Shown here: piece by piece, positions 11,001-26,000 of the stretch
Layout of the letters: every line of letters begins with the position of its first letter
Position numbering within the stretch: position 1 is the stretch's first letter
NCBI GenBank assembly: GCA_033063855.1
Contig: CP093830.1
Location: 21,886,854 to 21,950,853 of the forward strand
Reading direction: 5' to 3'
DNA: 64,000 nt
Origin: Smittia aterrima
Lineage: Eukaryota; Arthropoda; Insecta; Diptera; Chironomidae
Program-made: the position numbers and the translations under genes
The notes under the pieces: generated by a model
What the model was told of the DNA's origin: nothing
The model's input: the letters and a program-made list of their open reading frames with translations, nothing else
The model's database searches: none

Positions 11001-14000
11001 GCATCAGGAAAGAACTCAATTGAAGCGTTAAATCTCTTCTCAATCGCAATGAAGTCGCGCTTTTCTCAATGGATGAGGTTGAAAAGGTAAACGTGAAGAA
11101 AAGCGAATTCAACAAGCACACACGAACTCATCAATAACATTTGCAGTATGAGGAAGCGAAGTGTATGAAATATAAAGCTCTCGACAAGAGTTTGTTTGAA
11201 CAGAGAAAGCGGTGGCGTCGTAAAAGCGATCTTTCATTTTCCTCCTTTCGCTGCAATGAAATGTGATGAAACTTGAGCTGGAAGTGAAGATGAAGAGTTT
11301 TCAGCTTTTGCTGGGGTTTTTGATGCGGATGATGATACTTGAGTAGAAGATAAATCTTCACTTTTAGAATGCCGAGAGTGAAACGATGCACTCGTTGCTC
11401 TAAGCGATCGAACTTAATTACTAAAACATTTTGAACTTTCAACAGAGCACTCTCAATTACAGTTTACGATTGATTTTAGTTTCTACGTGTGACGAAAATT
11501 ACGAAGCAATCATCACTCAATAAAAGAACAAAAGAAAGAGCTTTTCAAGAACGAATTTGTTCAACTAACAATGACAAAGGATTTCGTAGAAAAATCCCTT
11601 TCAAGCAGACAGCAAAAGAGCAACGAGAAGGGGAAGAATATTCTGGCAATAATCAGCGCATACAAAAGCAGATCACGTCATGGAATCCTGAAAGTGGAAT
11701 GAGGCGTTAAGATATGAGTTCAACTGTGATATTCGAAATTTTTTCTTCTTCTTTCATTGATGGTCTCGACGTTTCTCAACAGCAAAAGTCTCTCGTGGAA
11801 AATGAAAAGCGAAATCTATAAGCGCTCAGAAAAAAACTGAAATAATTCTCGCGCTCGTAACATTTGTGACTTTATGGAGCTTTTAACTGATACTCAAGTC
11901 AATCTAGTGGTGTTCAGGGATGCTCTTCTCATCTCTTAAAAGTTTTGTAGCTTTCATGGGAAGTAAAATTTATAATCCCGTCTCGAGAGAATGAATCAAG
12001 GGCGAAGTGGAGTGGGCGGAAGAAAAAATAATAAATGACTTCTTAATGCAACGATATTCTGGCATTTCAATTGAATTGCTTGTCGACTAGAAGTCCACGA
12101 ACGTGTCGTAACGAAACAACATTAACCCCATCGCCTCTCCCCGATGCCGCCGTTCGCTTTTTTGCAAATCGAATTAAATTTCTTTTTAATTTCCTTTCTC
12201 TCCTCTCACAGACGATGATAGAAGCGAGCAGACAAAAAAAAACGAAATTGATTGCAGCGTTTAACCTGATTTTATTGTTATGTGACTTTTATGTTTAGCT
12301 TTCTGTGATATCGTGAGAGAGGTGGCGAATGGGGAGTCTGAGAGAATGAGAACCCCAAAACATCATATTTCATCTCTCTGATTCCTTTTTTTGTGCTGCT
12401 CTTGCTTGAAAATTTGCGGAAATCGATTTTGGCTTTGTTGTGTTATCGATGCTGAACGAGCAAAACAATTTTCCTCGAAAATCTCAGAAACTTCCTGTTT
12501 ACCGCACAAATTTTACCATCTATTGCTCCTTTGTGATGCCCTTTTTCTCTCTGTCGTGTTTCAGCTCTTTACGGCGTATTCATTTCAACATGTGGTTTAT
12601 CTCTGATGGAGAAACGCTTTCTCAACAAGAAGACAAAAAAAATATCCATCGAGAGGGGTCTGAAGTGGTTTTAAAGCCAAAGTCGGTTAAGTAAGTGGTG
12701 TAAGGGAATGTGTTTGGAGTCAAAGGTAGGAAAGAAAATTATTCGGCGCCCCTCGTTCAAGGATTCAAAATTTATTTCCTCACTTCTGATTCCAAAGTGA
12801 TTTGAAAATTGGCTTTGAAATATCCGCTCGAGTAGGAAGATGGAATTTTCATTCTTTCTTATTGGATGAGTTCATAAGTTGAGTCTCAATTGAAATTGAG
12901 TGCAAAGGTTGTTAGCTTGAGCATCACTGACGAAAGCGAATCTATTTACAGCTCTCGAGGAGAAGCTTTACGATGATTGTGAGGTGGAAGAGAGTTCTTT
13001 TCGCGCTAATTTGTACCCTTGGGATACAGCGGCAGCGGTTAGAGAAGAAATAACGAGAATTTTCATGGAAAATCGTATTAAAAATACATTTTCCCCGCCT
13101 ATTAAAATAGCTCCAGCTCATATTATGAAAAATTAATTTATGGTCGCCGCATAAGTTAAAGCCAGAAGAGCAGAAAAAAAAACTTGAAAATTGGATTGCA
13201 ACGTGAACGGAATAATCATTTAGCTGGGAGTTAACTTCTTGATGGGTTTATCTGCGGCCTTTTTATATTTTCTCCTTCTTTGAATCCCAATCCGCTCCCC
13301 TCTCGTTTCATTAAAAATCTCTTTCGAAATAAAAAAAAGGTGGCTGGTTACGTAATGGCATTATTCTCATCGCTTTTCGAGAGTCACGGATCGAAGGCAG
13401 CAGGGCGAAAGGAATTTAATAAAAAGTCGAGTTAGCGTAAATGATAATTTCCTCTTAATAATTGTTATTGTTCATCATTAATTTCTCGCAATTGAATTGA
13501 GAGCGACGAGGTCGTTGTTGCGTCATTCGAAACTAATCGTTTAAGAATTTTAATATTTCATTTTTATGATCTGCTAAAGCTGAACAAAATTAAAATATTG
13601 TCAAAGCATTTCCATGCAGCACATCAACTTCCAACTTTATCATCGTTCCCTCATCCTCCCGAGGAGGGTGTTCGAATCGCTTTTATGATAATATTCAACA
13701 ACAGAGAACTGAACTTGCCTTTTATGAAAATGATTTATTATTATTTAATTAAATTATTATTCATTTTGCAGATTGAAACTGAAACTATTCTCTTTCTCTG
13801 CTTTTTCCCGGGGAACTGCACGAGACAAGTTTTTTGTATTTTACCCTCGACGAGTCTCTCTTTCTCGCCAAGATAGAAGAAGCTCACGATGCACTCAGCA
13901 TAATGTTTTAAATATATTAACATAATTGTTTGTGATGAGTCGAGGAACAGATTTTTTTTATCTTCTCTTTCTTTGTCTCAATGTTTTTCTAAATAATTTC

Positions 14001-17000
14001 ATTTCCATCTTGATGTAAGAAACTAGCGAAAATATTTGTTATTTTCAGTGAAAACAATTTTCTTCTCTTGGTGATACCTTGAAGGAAAAGGGTTTTTCTT
14101 GCTTCGGATCCCAGAGAATAATTACTTGAATAGCAAGCTCGCGAATGATGATGAGAGCAGCAAATCATCGAAAAAACGTGCTCTAATTAAACCTGAGTAC
14201 TTAATGTTTCATGCAACCCGAGCAGGGCTTCAGGCGCTTGTGGACCTCTCCCTGAGATTCCGCTTCAGAGATTGAAGGGAAGAAAGGGTGAAGGTATCAA
14301 GTTTGGTTTTAACAAGAAATCTTGACCTTTTCTTCGAAGCTTTAGAGAGTTATAAGAAGCTTTTATCTTCTTTCTGACGTTCTTGACGAATGTTCAGCTT
14401 TCCTTGAAACTTTTTAAACCGCAAACTCTCGTCCAGCGATGAAGCAAACGCTGACAGAAGTTTCAAAGGTATTTCTAATCAAACCTGATTCACATCGACA
14501 ACTTTCCTCCTCGCCAGACACAATTTCCGTTCAACTGCAGGAGCATCTCCACGCCAACTAAGATTAGTGAGATAATTAAACAATTTCCATCTGGGTCATC
14601 ATTAAACCATCTTTCATTAAGGACGAGAAAACTCTTTCGCTGCAACAGAATCCGTCATGAATGAAAGCGCCCGAGCACTGCTCAGTAATTGTTTCCAGCT
14701 TTATTGTTTCTTAATTAATTATTTACTTTTGCTTAAGATGAAAAATTAAATGAAGAGAGAAATGGGAGAAATATGCCACGCTGTAATTGTTTGCTAAAAT
14801 GTTTTCGAGCGTTTTATTTCTTCGTCGTCTTCGGCGTCTCCTTTCTCCAGAAGACTTCACTCCTCCGCGTCTCTAGCACAATGAAACGATACCTTGAAAC
14901 TTTTTTTTTTGTTTCGTTACAAGCTTTACAGCTGAATTAAATGTGATTTTTTGCTGTTGCCGCCGCAGAAATTCTGATGTTTTAATTACTTTAAGCTTCA
15001 AGCAATTAAAGACATTTTGTTTAAAGAAAACTTTTGAAAGGAATTGTCATTAGAGTTGACTCTTAGAAAGACTTCAAAGATAACATTTTCAGTTTCCTGT
15101 TGAAGAGCTAAAAGCCTTTTACTTTGTCGCGTCTCAACTTTCAATCAATATCAAGTTTCGATTGTCACTCGAAAAGTTCAAGGACCTAAAATAAAACTTG
15201 TAATTGAGTCAGACTTTGAGAGAGATCACTCAAGAAGTCTTGAAGTTGAGATACCAAGACAGCTCGGATTTATTGTTTGTTAACTGAAGCGGCGAGTCAA
15301 ACAATTGTCAAGTATTTAATGAAAACTTCATCTGCTCAAGCGAAGCAAAAGCGGATTGAGATGTACTTTCGCGCATTGTCATTTCAGAAAGCACTTGAAG
15401 CGTTTGGCACATTTATTTCTTCTCGCGTCGTATTTTCCACAGCAAACCTTCAAGTAGCGACATGGATAAAGAGAGGAGGGAGGAAAAGTTTGTCAATATG
15501 TCATTTAAGGTGTAAAAGCTTTTCTGTTTAAATTTCATTTACCTCCAGAGAAGCGAGTGACGTAATAAAATTTCAATTGATTTCTTTTAAATTGAATTTT
15601 TCCTTTGTCTGATGCGTCTAATGCCATCGGCAGAAACTTGTTTTTGTCATTTTTCCGCCCGGTAAAAGCATGAAACTGACACCAATTGAATAAATAACAA
15701 CAACACGACGCTTCACCCTCCGGAGGGGCGACACGTAACTGACATCGGGTTACAGGACTAGACGAGACTTTTGAAATGAAATAAATCCGACAATCATAAT
15801 TGAAATAAATTCCAGTGAATTGATAGTTTGAGCAGCGAGAAAAGGATTACAATTGACTTGTAAAGAAGTGTGTGAGTAAAATTATGTTTTAAGCTTCTCT
15901 CTCAGTCAACCTGTGCAGCGAGAGAAGAATCCTCCATAACAAAAGCTTTTCCGAATCGAAAATTTGTCGAATTGGAATTTCATGAGATCGAATGGAGAAT
16001 CCCTTAAGAGGGTTCATTGAAAAACCATTCAAGCATTGACAGAAATTGAATAAAACTGGAATCTTTATTGATAAGCAAACAGTTCTCTGTCTCCGTACGA
16101 TCACAAAACGAATTAAAACAGAAGTCTATTTGCGTCGGTGCTCTGCTTGGAGAGGAAAGTGGTTGAACTTTTGAATAGATGCAGCAACTTGTGCTCGTAA
16201 TAAATTGAGTCCAATATTTTCAAATGGCATTCAATAACTTGAGAATCTACTAAAGTTTTAACGAGCTCCAAACTCGCTTCAAGCTTCTAAAACGAACAAT
16301 GAACTGTTGAATGCCATCGTTTGCGACCGAGTAGTCGATTATCATAAGGCAACAGCGAACAGGAAATTTCTCATTGTTCCTTTTCTCGAAAAATGAAAAG
16401 CGACAAATTTATGAGAAGAGACGTTAAGTTTCTTGACGATGCCTTCGCATTGAAGAGTGCGCTCAATGTCTCGAATTGGATTACGAGCTTCAGTCACTTG
16501 AAAATTAAGCTCATTCAAGTATGAGATCTTTTGCTACTTCCTCCCCTAAAGCAACGAACTCTTTCGCTTCGTCATCAACGACAAATGCTTCCCCGTCTGT
16601 GCTAATGGAAATGGAAAATGGCTTTGATAACAAAACACGACGAAGCCTCCACTCCCAACTGAAGTTTATCAATGAAATTTTAATTAAATTTAACATGAAA
16701 CACTGAGCGAGTCGTGAAAAATCGAGGAAATATGGGAATTTAGTTCTGAATTATTACGCATCGATGAGTTCATAATATTTTAATTCCATTGCCGTCAGCG
16801 TTTCTCGTGTGCACTTCCATTATTCATTCATCACTCGTAATCAAATAATGATTGTTTAATGTAACAAAAAGCTGGAAATTTCAATGAAACTTGAAGCTTT
16901 CTGTTTGCTTTTTTCAATTGCACTTCAGAATTGTGAAAAGGCTTTTGTTGTATTGTTAAGAAGCGTTGAGACAGAAGATAAATTGTGATATTGAAACCTT

Positions 17001-20000
17001 TGCACTGCTTCACTGAGATATATGCTGATGAGTGTTCATTGTGAAAGGTTGAGTGGAAAAGTCTGAAGCGTTGCGCTTTAGCTTTCAAGAGTTAAAAAGA
17101 AATTTCGACATTCACGAACGTGTAATCAATAAAAAGATGATTTGAGAGGAAAAGCTACTGAAGTTTTCATGATAAGAACTTAAACTTACCTTGTTAACTC
17201 TCTTGTTAGCAAGCACTGGAAACTTCACGAAACTTGGAGAGAGATGGTTCGTAAACTACGCTCAGACCTTTTTTAAAAAAGCTTTCGTGTCCGTAGTTGA
17301 TGAACAAACCTCCACAAATCCAGAATCAAGCACAATGTTTGCTCACTTCCAAAAGTACATTATTTAGATAACCTTCTGAGTTCTTCTTTACTCTCATTCG
17401 TGGATACGAAACTAGCGTTGAAAAATGCAACAAAGGATAGAAGGACGTTTCTACTTTTACGCTTTATCCACCTTCAAACAAGAGCCAAATTAAAAATTCA
17501 TAAATAAAAATGTTTCTCTTTGCATTTTCGTCTCTTCTGCTCACAGTCAAATGTGTTTTGTTTTTTCAAGCGCAGCGAAAATGAACACTGAACAAGGAAA
17601 AAATAAAAAAAAAGTGCAATGTGCGAGCGAGACGAGCTTTTTGTGCTTTATTATGAATTCATGTGCAGCAACAGCAGCAGCGAAAAAAAATATTGTGATT
17701 ATTTTTCGCCTCGCACGTCGTTTTTGCTTGGCAATTCATAAATGCGAATCGCTGTCGGTAATTAAATTTGAATGTGGAATTGAATTGAATTGAAACCGCG
17801 CTCTGGCTGATAGCGAGCCTGAAAGTTCGCAAATTAAATATTTGTAAATCTCCTCCAATTAGTTTTCGGGCATTATTAGCGTGAAATTTTATCGCTCGAA
17901 ATATCAATCGGGCCGCCGCGGGGCATTATGTCGCAATAATAAAGTTGCAGAGCTAAAGCTCAATGCATTTCAACTCAACGCGCTTCGTAATTAAAATTCA
18001 GTTTTTTTTTATTCACTGGCGTCGAGCGGGAAAAGTCGCCTCTCTCTCGCTTCGTTGTTGTATGCTTTTAAAACGTCATCATAAATATCCATTTCTTCTT
18101 TGTTCGGGAGCTGAGCCATATTTGAAAAGAAGGAAGAGCGTGAGCTGAGGATTATTTTGTATTTTCGTGTGTCTAGAGAGATGAGAACAGGATTGCACTG
18201 AACATGCATACAGCATTTTAAATCCTCCACAAACTAACAAAAAAAAAAGCTCAGCTCTGAATAACGAGTTGCAATGGGCGACAAGAGAAACGAGAATTTT
18301 TAATCCTAGGAAAAGATTTTTATGTCAGTTGTCGGTCTCGATGATAAAAGAAGGAGAATTTCCTCTGAAGTGCTCTCATTAAGAGAATTGAAAAATCATC
18401 ACTGAAGTCATGTCTTCAACTTTAATTCAATTTAATAATTCTTTTTTTCGAATCGAGACTTCAATCGGAGGGGAAACACATAAAACGAAACCTTCTCAGC
18501 CTTCGTGAGCGCGATAAAAAATTCATGAGCATGTAGAGGTTGGCAATTCAATTTAGATCGCTTCTCCTGCGTAAACATCGTTCCCCAGTGTATACCAGAT
18601 TGCTTCTGTTATATCAGGTGACTGTCTCGAGCTAGAGAGAGAACATTTTGGTTGATCTGGGTATGTCGAAACAACATCGACTTGAGAAAACAATCTTAAG
18701 GTTTAGTTTCAAGTAATGTAATCTCTTTTGCCTTCACACTTTGTTGTTTAACCTCAGCAGAGAGCTGAGGGCGTCAGAAACGAAAGCCAATTAGTTGGAA
18801 TAAGAAAAAAGGAAACGCATTTTGACTTTCATTGCGAGAAATTGGAAACTTTGGAATTTTGATTTGAACAATCTTTTCATTTTCCTGTTTTCCATTCTGC
18901 AAAAGCCATTAATGTTTGAAAAGAAAGCGCCGCCTGCAGCTAAGCCATGTATGAAGTGCTTTGAAACATTTTTCCTTTCCCTTAATAACTATAAAGTTGA
19001 TTTTTTATATTAAAAGCTCCATGCAGCATGGCTAAAAAGCCTCTCTCTCATTTCACCTCCTTTTCTTCGGCTCGACTTCAAACGATGCCATTTTTTATCT
19101 CGACAGTGCTTTAGAAGAAAAAAACGAGACTTTCCCGGTTTATTTATCAACATAACATAAAGAGCGGTTTTATGGGAGAACACTTTCCATCCATTCAATA
19201 TCGTATTACACTGAAATGTCATAATTTTTTCCTTTTATATTTATTCCTTTCTTCATGAACACATCAACTTTTTCCTTGTGGTTAGCTTCGTCTCCAAAAG
19301 CTTAACAAAACATTCCGCCAACTTTTTCATGCAAGTTTAGAATTTTTTTCTCTCTTCTCTTGATGAGACCTCGCGAGACATGCAATTGTGGGAGAGTTTG
19401 TCTCGTGGAAGTTTTTAATTCAAAGCGAATGTGTTGCAACTTTCGTTTCTAGTTGAAAGAAAGTTTCAAATATTATTTCGACTCTAATTGGAATTAAACT
19501 CTAAAGCCTGGAAATAGTTCTGGGAAAAATTGTTGAAACGAAAAACTTTAACGAAGGAAATTGTTATAGTAAGTTTCAATCTGAAATAACTTCTCAAAGT
19601 TATGAGATCACTGACCTTCTTTACAAGAGAGAAACCTACTGCTCCCCCTTCCACACTCAATGCAGAATCACTGATACCTCTTTTCACTTTCGCAACCCTC
19701 CATTAGTTAAAGCCAATGGCCTTCTCTTTCCGCCATAACTAGGTCTTCACATCTTCCTTTTTTTATCTGCGATGGGAAGTACATTAAGACTCGTTTCGTC
19801 GTTTAGCAGCGAGCGGGGGGAAAATTGAATTCAGTTTAATGATCAATAAATTTCGATTACTGTTTAAAAATCCTAAATGACTGTTTGGTAGTTAATAAGC
19901 GGAGCTACCCTCGCCGTTGCGACGCTTAAAATTAATTTTATGTCCGAGCGTCAGCCGAGAGGCTCAATAAAACTGTTCAATTTCCCAATGAAGAGAGAGA

Positions 20001-23000
20001 GAGAAAAAAAAAGACTCGGCAGGGCTAGCATTCATAAATTACATTTCGGGTTTCCGTGGCGATAATTTATGATTTTGTTTTTCTCTCGTTAAAAAAATCT
20101 CTCATTGCGAAAGCAAACATTGTTATTGACTTTTTAAGTGGCGAGGTAGTCGAATGTTTGTTGGAAATCACTCTCAACCTTCGCTTTAAATTGTTGTGAA
20201 TGCATTTGAAAAAAAAGAGAAAAAGGAGAAGCTTTCAACTCTGAGTCAATGTGATGTCACTTCAGCAGCTGGTTCAGAACAACAAATTAACATTTTCCGC
20301 TTTTTTTAAAGCTTTTCATTGACTTGTTTGTCTTGTTTACTTGTAAAAGAAACTTTTTCACGAAGAGCTTTGTTCAATTTAAAAAACTAACTTTCCATCA
20401 ATTTTTATTTTCGAGTTGAGTTTGGGAGGAAAAACGAGTTTGCTGGAGAAATTTTAATACTGCAGGAATGGCATGTAAATTTCAGTTTAACAACCCGACG
20501 ATGCAGCAAGAGCAAACAAGATTGGGAGGGAGGGAGATAGAATGTTTGCAGTTGAACGAGTTCTCATTTTAAACGACATTATTTAAAGACTTTTCTTTTG
20601 TTAAGCAAGAATGCAAAACAATTCAAATTAGAAAAGTTTCGATGAGAGTGCGAGGGAATCTTTCAAAATTGCCAAACTTTATCGACTCTTGAGATGATTT
20701 TTTTAATAAAATCTGAATCAGCAAACTTTAGCACATTTCACCAACTCTCATAACACATCTTCAACCTTCTCGGATGCACTCAAACGAAAGCTTCTGTTTC
20801 AGATAGAATAATCAGCAGAGACTTCAAGTTTGATAAAACAAAGGAGAGTGCAGTGCAGTTTAAGCAGAAAAGAAAGAAATTTACGGCCTAAGCTTCCAAA
20901 ATGTCAGCAGCAAACTCCTTTGATCAACGAGTCGAAGCCTTTTTCGTGAGCATGCTAAAGGAATGGAGAGAAAAAAATTAAAACGACATCAAAGCTTCCT
21001 GCTCTTCTTCTTCTTCTCCAGGAGATTTGATTTGCTTAAATTAAACATTCTTCAATAAGTTGTAAAGAAAGAAAGCGAATCAAGTTTTCAATCAGATTCA
21101 GAGAGAGAGGAGAAACTTGACCGAAATTAATCTATGAATTGTACAGGAATGCAGCTGAACTCAAGAGAAAGCAATGAAATTCTTCAAAGCCCAAGACTCA
21201 AATAAACTTTTCTACAATTCCTTCATCAGCATCTTTTCATTTTCTGTCTCCTCCGAGTGGATTTCCATTTAAAATGTGCATAAGCAAGAGGAAAAATAAA
21301 GATATTTTATATCTGAATGCAAAGAAGAAGAAGAAAAAAATCGCAAAGATAAACAGAAACTTTGCAATTTGAAAATCGTCTTGATTTATTTGCATTTCGA
21401 ACTATCAAAGAAACAAGAAAAGTCTTTCGACTCAAACTCCGCGCAAGCTTCTTCGCGACTTAACAGGTTGTTTAGCAAATCCAAGACAAACTCTTGTTTG
21501 CGTTGAAACGAAAAAAAAATTCAATGTCTCGGCTGCGGGCGCTTTAAAAGATTAAAAATATTTGCTTTTATCCAATCTTTCCGAAAGATTATTGTGCAAT
21601 GTTTTAATGTTTTGTTTGTTTGTTCTGTTTTTCATTTCTTGAAATGGTTTTTCATCGTCTGCGCTATAAAGAAATTAAAATAATGTTTTCCATCGATTTT
21701 TTTTTATTCTCGGATTAAATTCTTTTCCTTTATGTTCTTCCTTCTTTTATCTTGTTATCCTCCTCACTCCAACGCTCTCTCATCCTGTGCTCAATGGTAG
21801 AGCAGCTCTAGAAAGAACATGAAGGATTAAGTTTTCCACAAAACACAATTTGTTTATGTTAAATTGACAAAGATGCGAGATACATATTTTAAACAGAGTT
21901 TTCTTTTCCCTCTCAAATTTTCCTCCATACACATCGAGGAAAGATCTTTAAGTTCAGTGACAAGTTGAGAATGAAAATTATTCCGAAACGTTCATTAAAG
22001 TGTCAGCTGCCAGTTGTGGCAATTACAAGCCAACGACATCTGATCCCGAAATTTATGTACATTTTCCCCAAACAAACAACAACACAACGATCAACATGTT
22101 CTTGTGTCGAAAATGAAATCGTTTCGCTGTTTAAATAGCGGTCTTGCTTATTATGTGCGAATTCTCCCTCAACCTCTTTAGTCTGATAGGAACATTTATT
22201 TATCAAACTCTCGACTCACTTCTCGCCTTCAAAAAACTCGAAGAGCTGTTTGAGCTTGGTTGGATTATGGGATAAAATGAATGGCGAGAAGTTGGCACGA
22301 AGCAACAATGTGCAAAAACAACCAACATGTAAATGTTTACAATTGGCAGCAAGGTTGAAAATCCTCGTTTTATGACTTTTTCCTTTTGGAGGAGAAACAA
22401 TTTTCCAGACGCTCTCTCGGATCACTCGAAAAGCTTTTCCAGCAAAATAATTTACCTGTAAATCACCTTCTTTAAGAAGCTTTCAATCTGATAGTCTGAG
22501 TTTTCAAATCAACATCAAATATTTGAGAGAAAATATTTGAAAGGGAAATTCTCAATTTAGAAAATAGAAAACTTAGAAAATGCAACAACTTTAAAGTTTG
22601 TAAATTTATTTTATTAATTTTCATTGAAAGAAAAATAATTGATGATCATCCCCATTTCTGATTTAAAATGCAATTAAGAATCAGTTGAATTGCAAAATTC
22701 AATTCTCATGACGAATGTCGAGAAAACTCAATCATCGGATCAAATTTTTCCATTTTCTCTTCTTTTCGTAGAAAGAGAACCCAAAATCGTGTCATGGAAA
22801 GTCCTCGACACTCGAAAAGGATTGCGAAAAACATATCATTCATATTTAATGCAGCAACAACTTTTATGACACCATACCCACTTTCGTTGCAAGTGAAAAT
22901 CGAATGAAAATTGGCAAAACTCAGAAAAGCAGAACTCATAAATATTTAACAGTCATTGGAAAATGCATTCTGCCGATTTTTATGTGAAAGCATTTCATAG

Positions 23001-26000
23001 AAATCATTTTTCTCGAGTGACATAAAGAGCAACTTGAATATTTATGAATTTGAATGGAAATCTAGAAAAATTCCTTTTATCTATGAGAGCGAAACAATTT
23101 CATACATCGCGTCGTAATAATGAAACCCAGCCGTGTGTTTTAAGCATAAATATCTTGAATCCCCATCTCATAATGTTCACAGAGCTCCACCATACATCAT
23201 ATTCATATTTTCTCTCTCTCGTTATGGAACAAAGTAATAAAATTACTCTAATTTGCATATCAATTGATTTCTTCTGCGATGCTCTTCGCATTCTTCGTTT
23301 ATGACTGAAACATTTTTTCCCCATTTTAACTCAATTTCTTTCTCTTTTATATCCTTGAGGGCGGAGGAGTATTCACAAACTTATCCATCGTTCGAAAGAG
23401 ATTTTCATGTTGGAATATTTATGTCTCATTTTTTTTAGGAGTTTGTTCCATGATTTATGAAAAGAAGAAATTTCTCAAAAAAAAAAAGGTTTCTTTGATT
23501 CAAAGGCCATTGCTAGACTAACTAACGATGTTTACATTGCTCTCTGTGTGAGTTTGAATTATTACGACTTGAACATTTCACATTCAGTTAACTTCCTTCG
23601 TTTGAAAGCGTTTGTAATCTTTTAAACGGAGCGGAGTATCAAAGAAGCTTGTTAAGCAAAGCTCATTAAAATTTTCAGCATGTAAATTTCCGCTGCAAAG
23701 ATTAATTATCCTCGAGTGAAGCTGCTGGAGGGTTACGACAGTCTTTGAGCAATTTTCCTCAACGCGGAAACTACAAAGCTAATTAGAATATGAGTGAGTC
23801 AGGTCGAGAGATTCGTCGCCTTTCAAAAGAACTTGATCGAAGTCAATTGGGTCTCATGCCGGGCTCGGGAACAAAAAAACAATTTGTTGTTGCGAAGAAT
23901 CAAATAAATATAAAATTTATACGCCGAAGAAGTACAGCCGAGGTTTTATTTTTGATTTATCCTCGAGAATCGGATGTAAGCCCCCATCAGCCTACACGCA
24001 CTTAATAGATGTGTTTTCCGGATCGCTGGCAGAGAAAGAGAAAATATTTTGAAAAACCTGGGAAAGTGAGAAAGGCTTTTGTCGCTGCTCACTTATTGAG
24101 AAGTCACCTCTGAGTTTCTCACGAAAAAATCCACGAAATCATTTTACTTCTGACGTTAGCCGTTTGAATTTGACTTTCGCTCAGTGAACGCGAGGTTTAC
24201 GGGATCGTAAAAAGTCCCTCAAGGAAAATAAAAATTAATCCGTACATGAAACACATAAAAGTTACAGCAAGAACTCAACGCAAAGTATTTTCATTCAACG
24301 CTTGGCAAATGACAGAGCGTCTTAATGCGAAACTTTGTTCTAATAAAATTTAAAAATTCCTTTCACCTTCCTAAAAGAATTTCCTTGTTTCTTATTGTTC
24401 ACGTCCACATAAAACATTCGCACTGCCACTGACGCTTCCCCATTGACTAGCAAACGACCCGAAAAGGTTCTCGCTCGGAAATTTATTGTTTCGCAGTTTA
24501 ATTTATTTCATTCGGCGTTGTAAGCATGAAGCGATAAAAATAGCGATCTTTACCGCGCTGTGGCAGTTAAAGAGCATTGGTCGAATTGGAAAAAGCTTTC
24601 AATTTCCCCCAGTTGCCTCTTTAATCTTCCATCTTTTTGACCTCCTCATGTAATCATCTGTCGTTTCGTTTGTCTGCGTTTCTGACTCGGGTGCATGAGA
24701 GTGAAGTGTATCAAAGTTGCACATTAACCTGCTGAACGGACAACATTGCGGTGAATTGAGTTTCTATGTTGGAGGCGAGAGAGAGCGAAAAACTGCTGTT
24801 GATTGAGTTAGGCCAGAAGCCTAATCTACGCTTCAACTATGTGCCACTGTAAAAATTAATTAACATTTCAAGTGAAGAACTTGTAAAGGCAAAAATATCC
24901 AATTACATTCGTGAGACATGTGAAAAATTGCTCTTGACACCATCACTGGAAAATCACTTTTCAAAACTTTGCTTCCTCGTTCAGTGAAAATCGTTCCGCC
25001 GGCACAAACGAGGAACAATTTAAATCTGCTTAATGAATCTCCATAAATTTCTCATAATTCTGACAAAATTTAATTAAAAATTTCATTTCTGCCAACCTTC
25101 TCTCTGCTCCTCATGTCTCTCTCTTTTTTTCCCTTGCATGATGTACATCATCGTATGCTAAAATGATCTTGTTTGCATGACATCAGCAACTGATAGTTGA
25201 CGGAGGATGAGCGGAAATAAAATAAAGTTTTTGCCTTCATGCGAGAATTTCTTTCATGAACTCTAGGCCACTATCTCCCATAGCGAGACCTTGCAGTTTC
25301 AGGTGAGGCAAATGGAATTATAATTTATAAACCGAAAACTTTTCATCATCGAAAAGTGAATTTACATGAAGTTTACACTCGAAAAACTTTCGAGGAAATA
25401 ATCTTTGTAATTGATCTAAGATTTTCGGGAGTCGGGAGAGGTTGAAATTCAATTTATGAGGTTAATGATACCGAACGAGGCGTCAGGAAGCAAACACATA
25501 AATCTCGTGAATAATTTTTGAGTCTCGAAGAAAGTTTCCGTGTTTTCCTGTGCAACTTGCATGTGAGACTTCTTCATCTTTTTGATGTTATTGTTGGCAG
25601 GAAGAACGAGAAAGTTTCAGGTGTGGATGTCGAGAAGCCACGTGAGAAGTTTTCAATTCAATTTAAATGTTCAAGAAGAAAGTTTCCGTAAAAGATTTCT
25701 TTTATTAATTTATTGGAATACTCTTGTCGACAACAATGTCACTAACTATAAGATAAAATATTCCTGCACTGAACTTTCCGGTTTCGAAGTTGAAAAGTAT
25801 TGAAAAATTGGAGTACGTGACATGCAGGAAGTAAACTTGAGCTTTTCAAACATGTGTAGCTGACTTGTTATCGAGAATGTCTGTCAATAAGTTGTCAAAC
25901 TTCACTTAAACTGGAAGTGAACTAGAGGTGAAGCATTCACGCGCAATCTCGTTCGCTTATCTTCAACTTTAATCTATTCACTGACAACATTGTTTCAAAT

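Noticed and set aside
21785..21815. tRNA D-arm-like string GCTCAATGGTAGAGC
   Set aside because: No B-box-like sequence (GGTTCGAATCC type) and no acceptor-stem pairing follows, so it is not a tRNA gene.
25138..25151. perfect 14-bp palindrome ATGATGTACATCAT
   Set aside because: Too short and isolated to support a regulatory or RNA-structure claim in AT-rich DNA.
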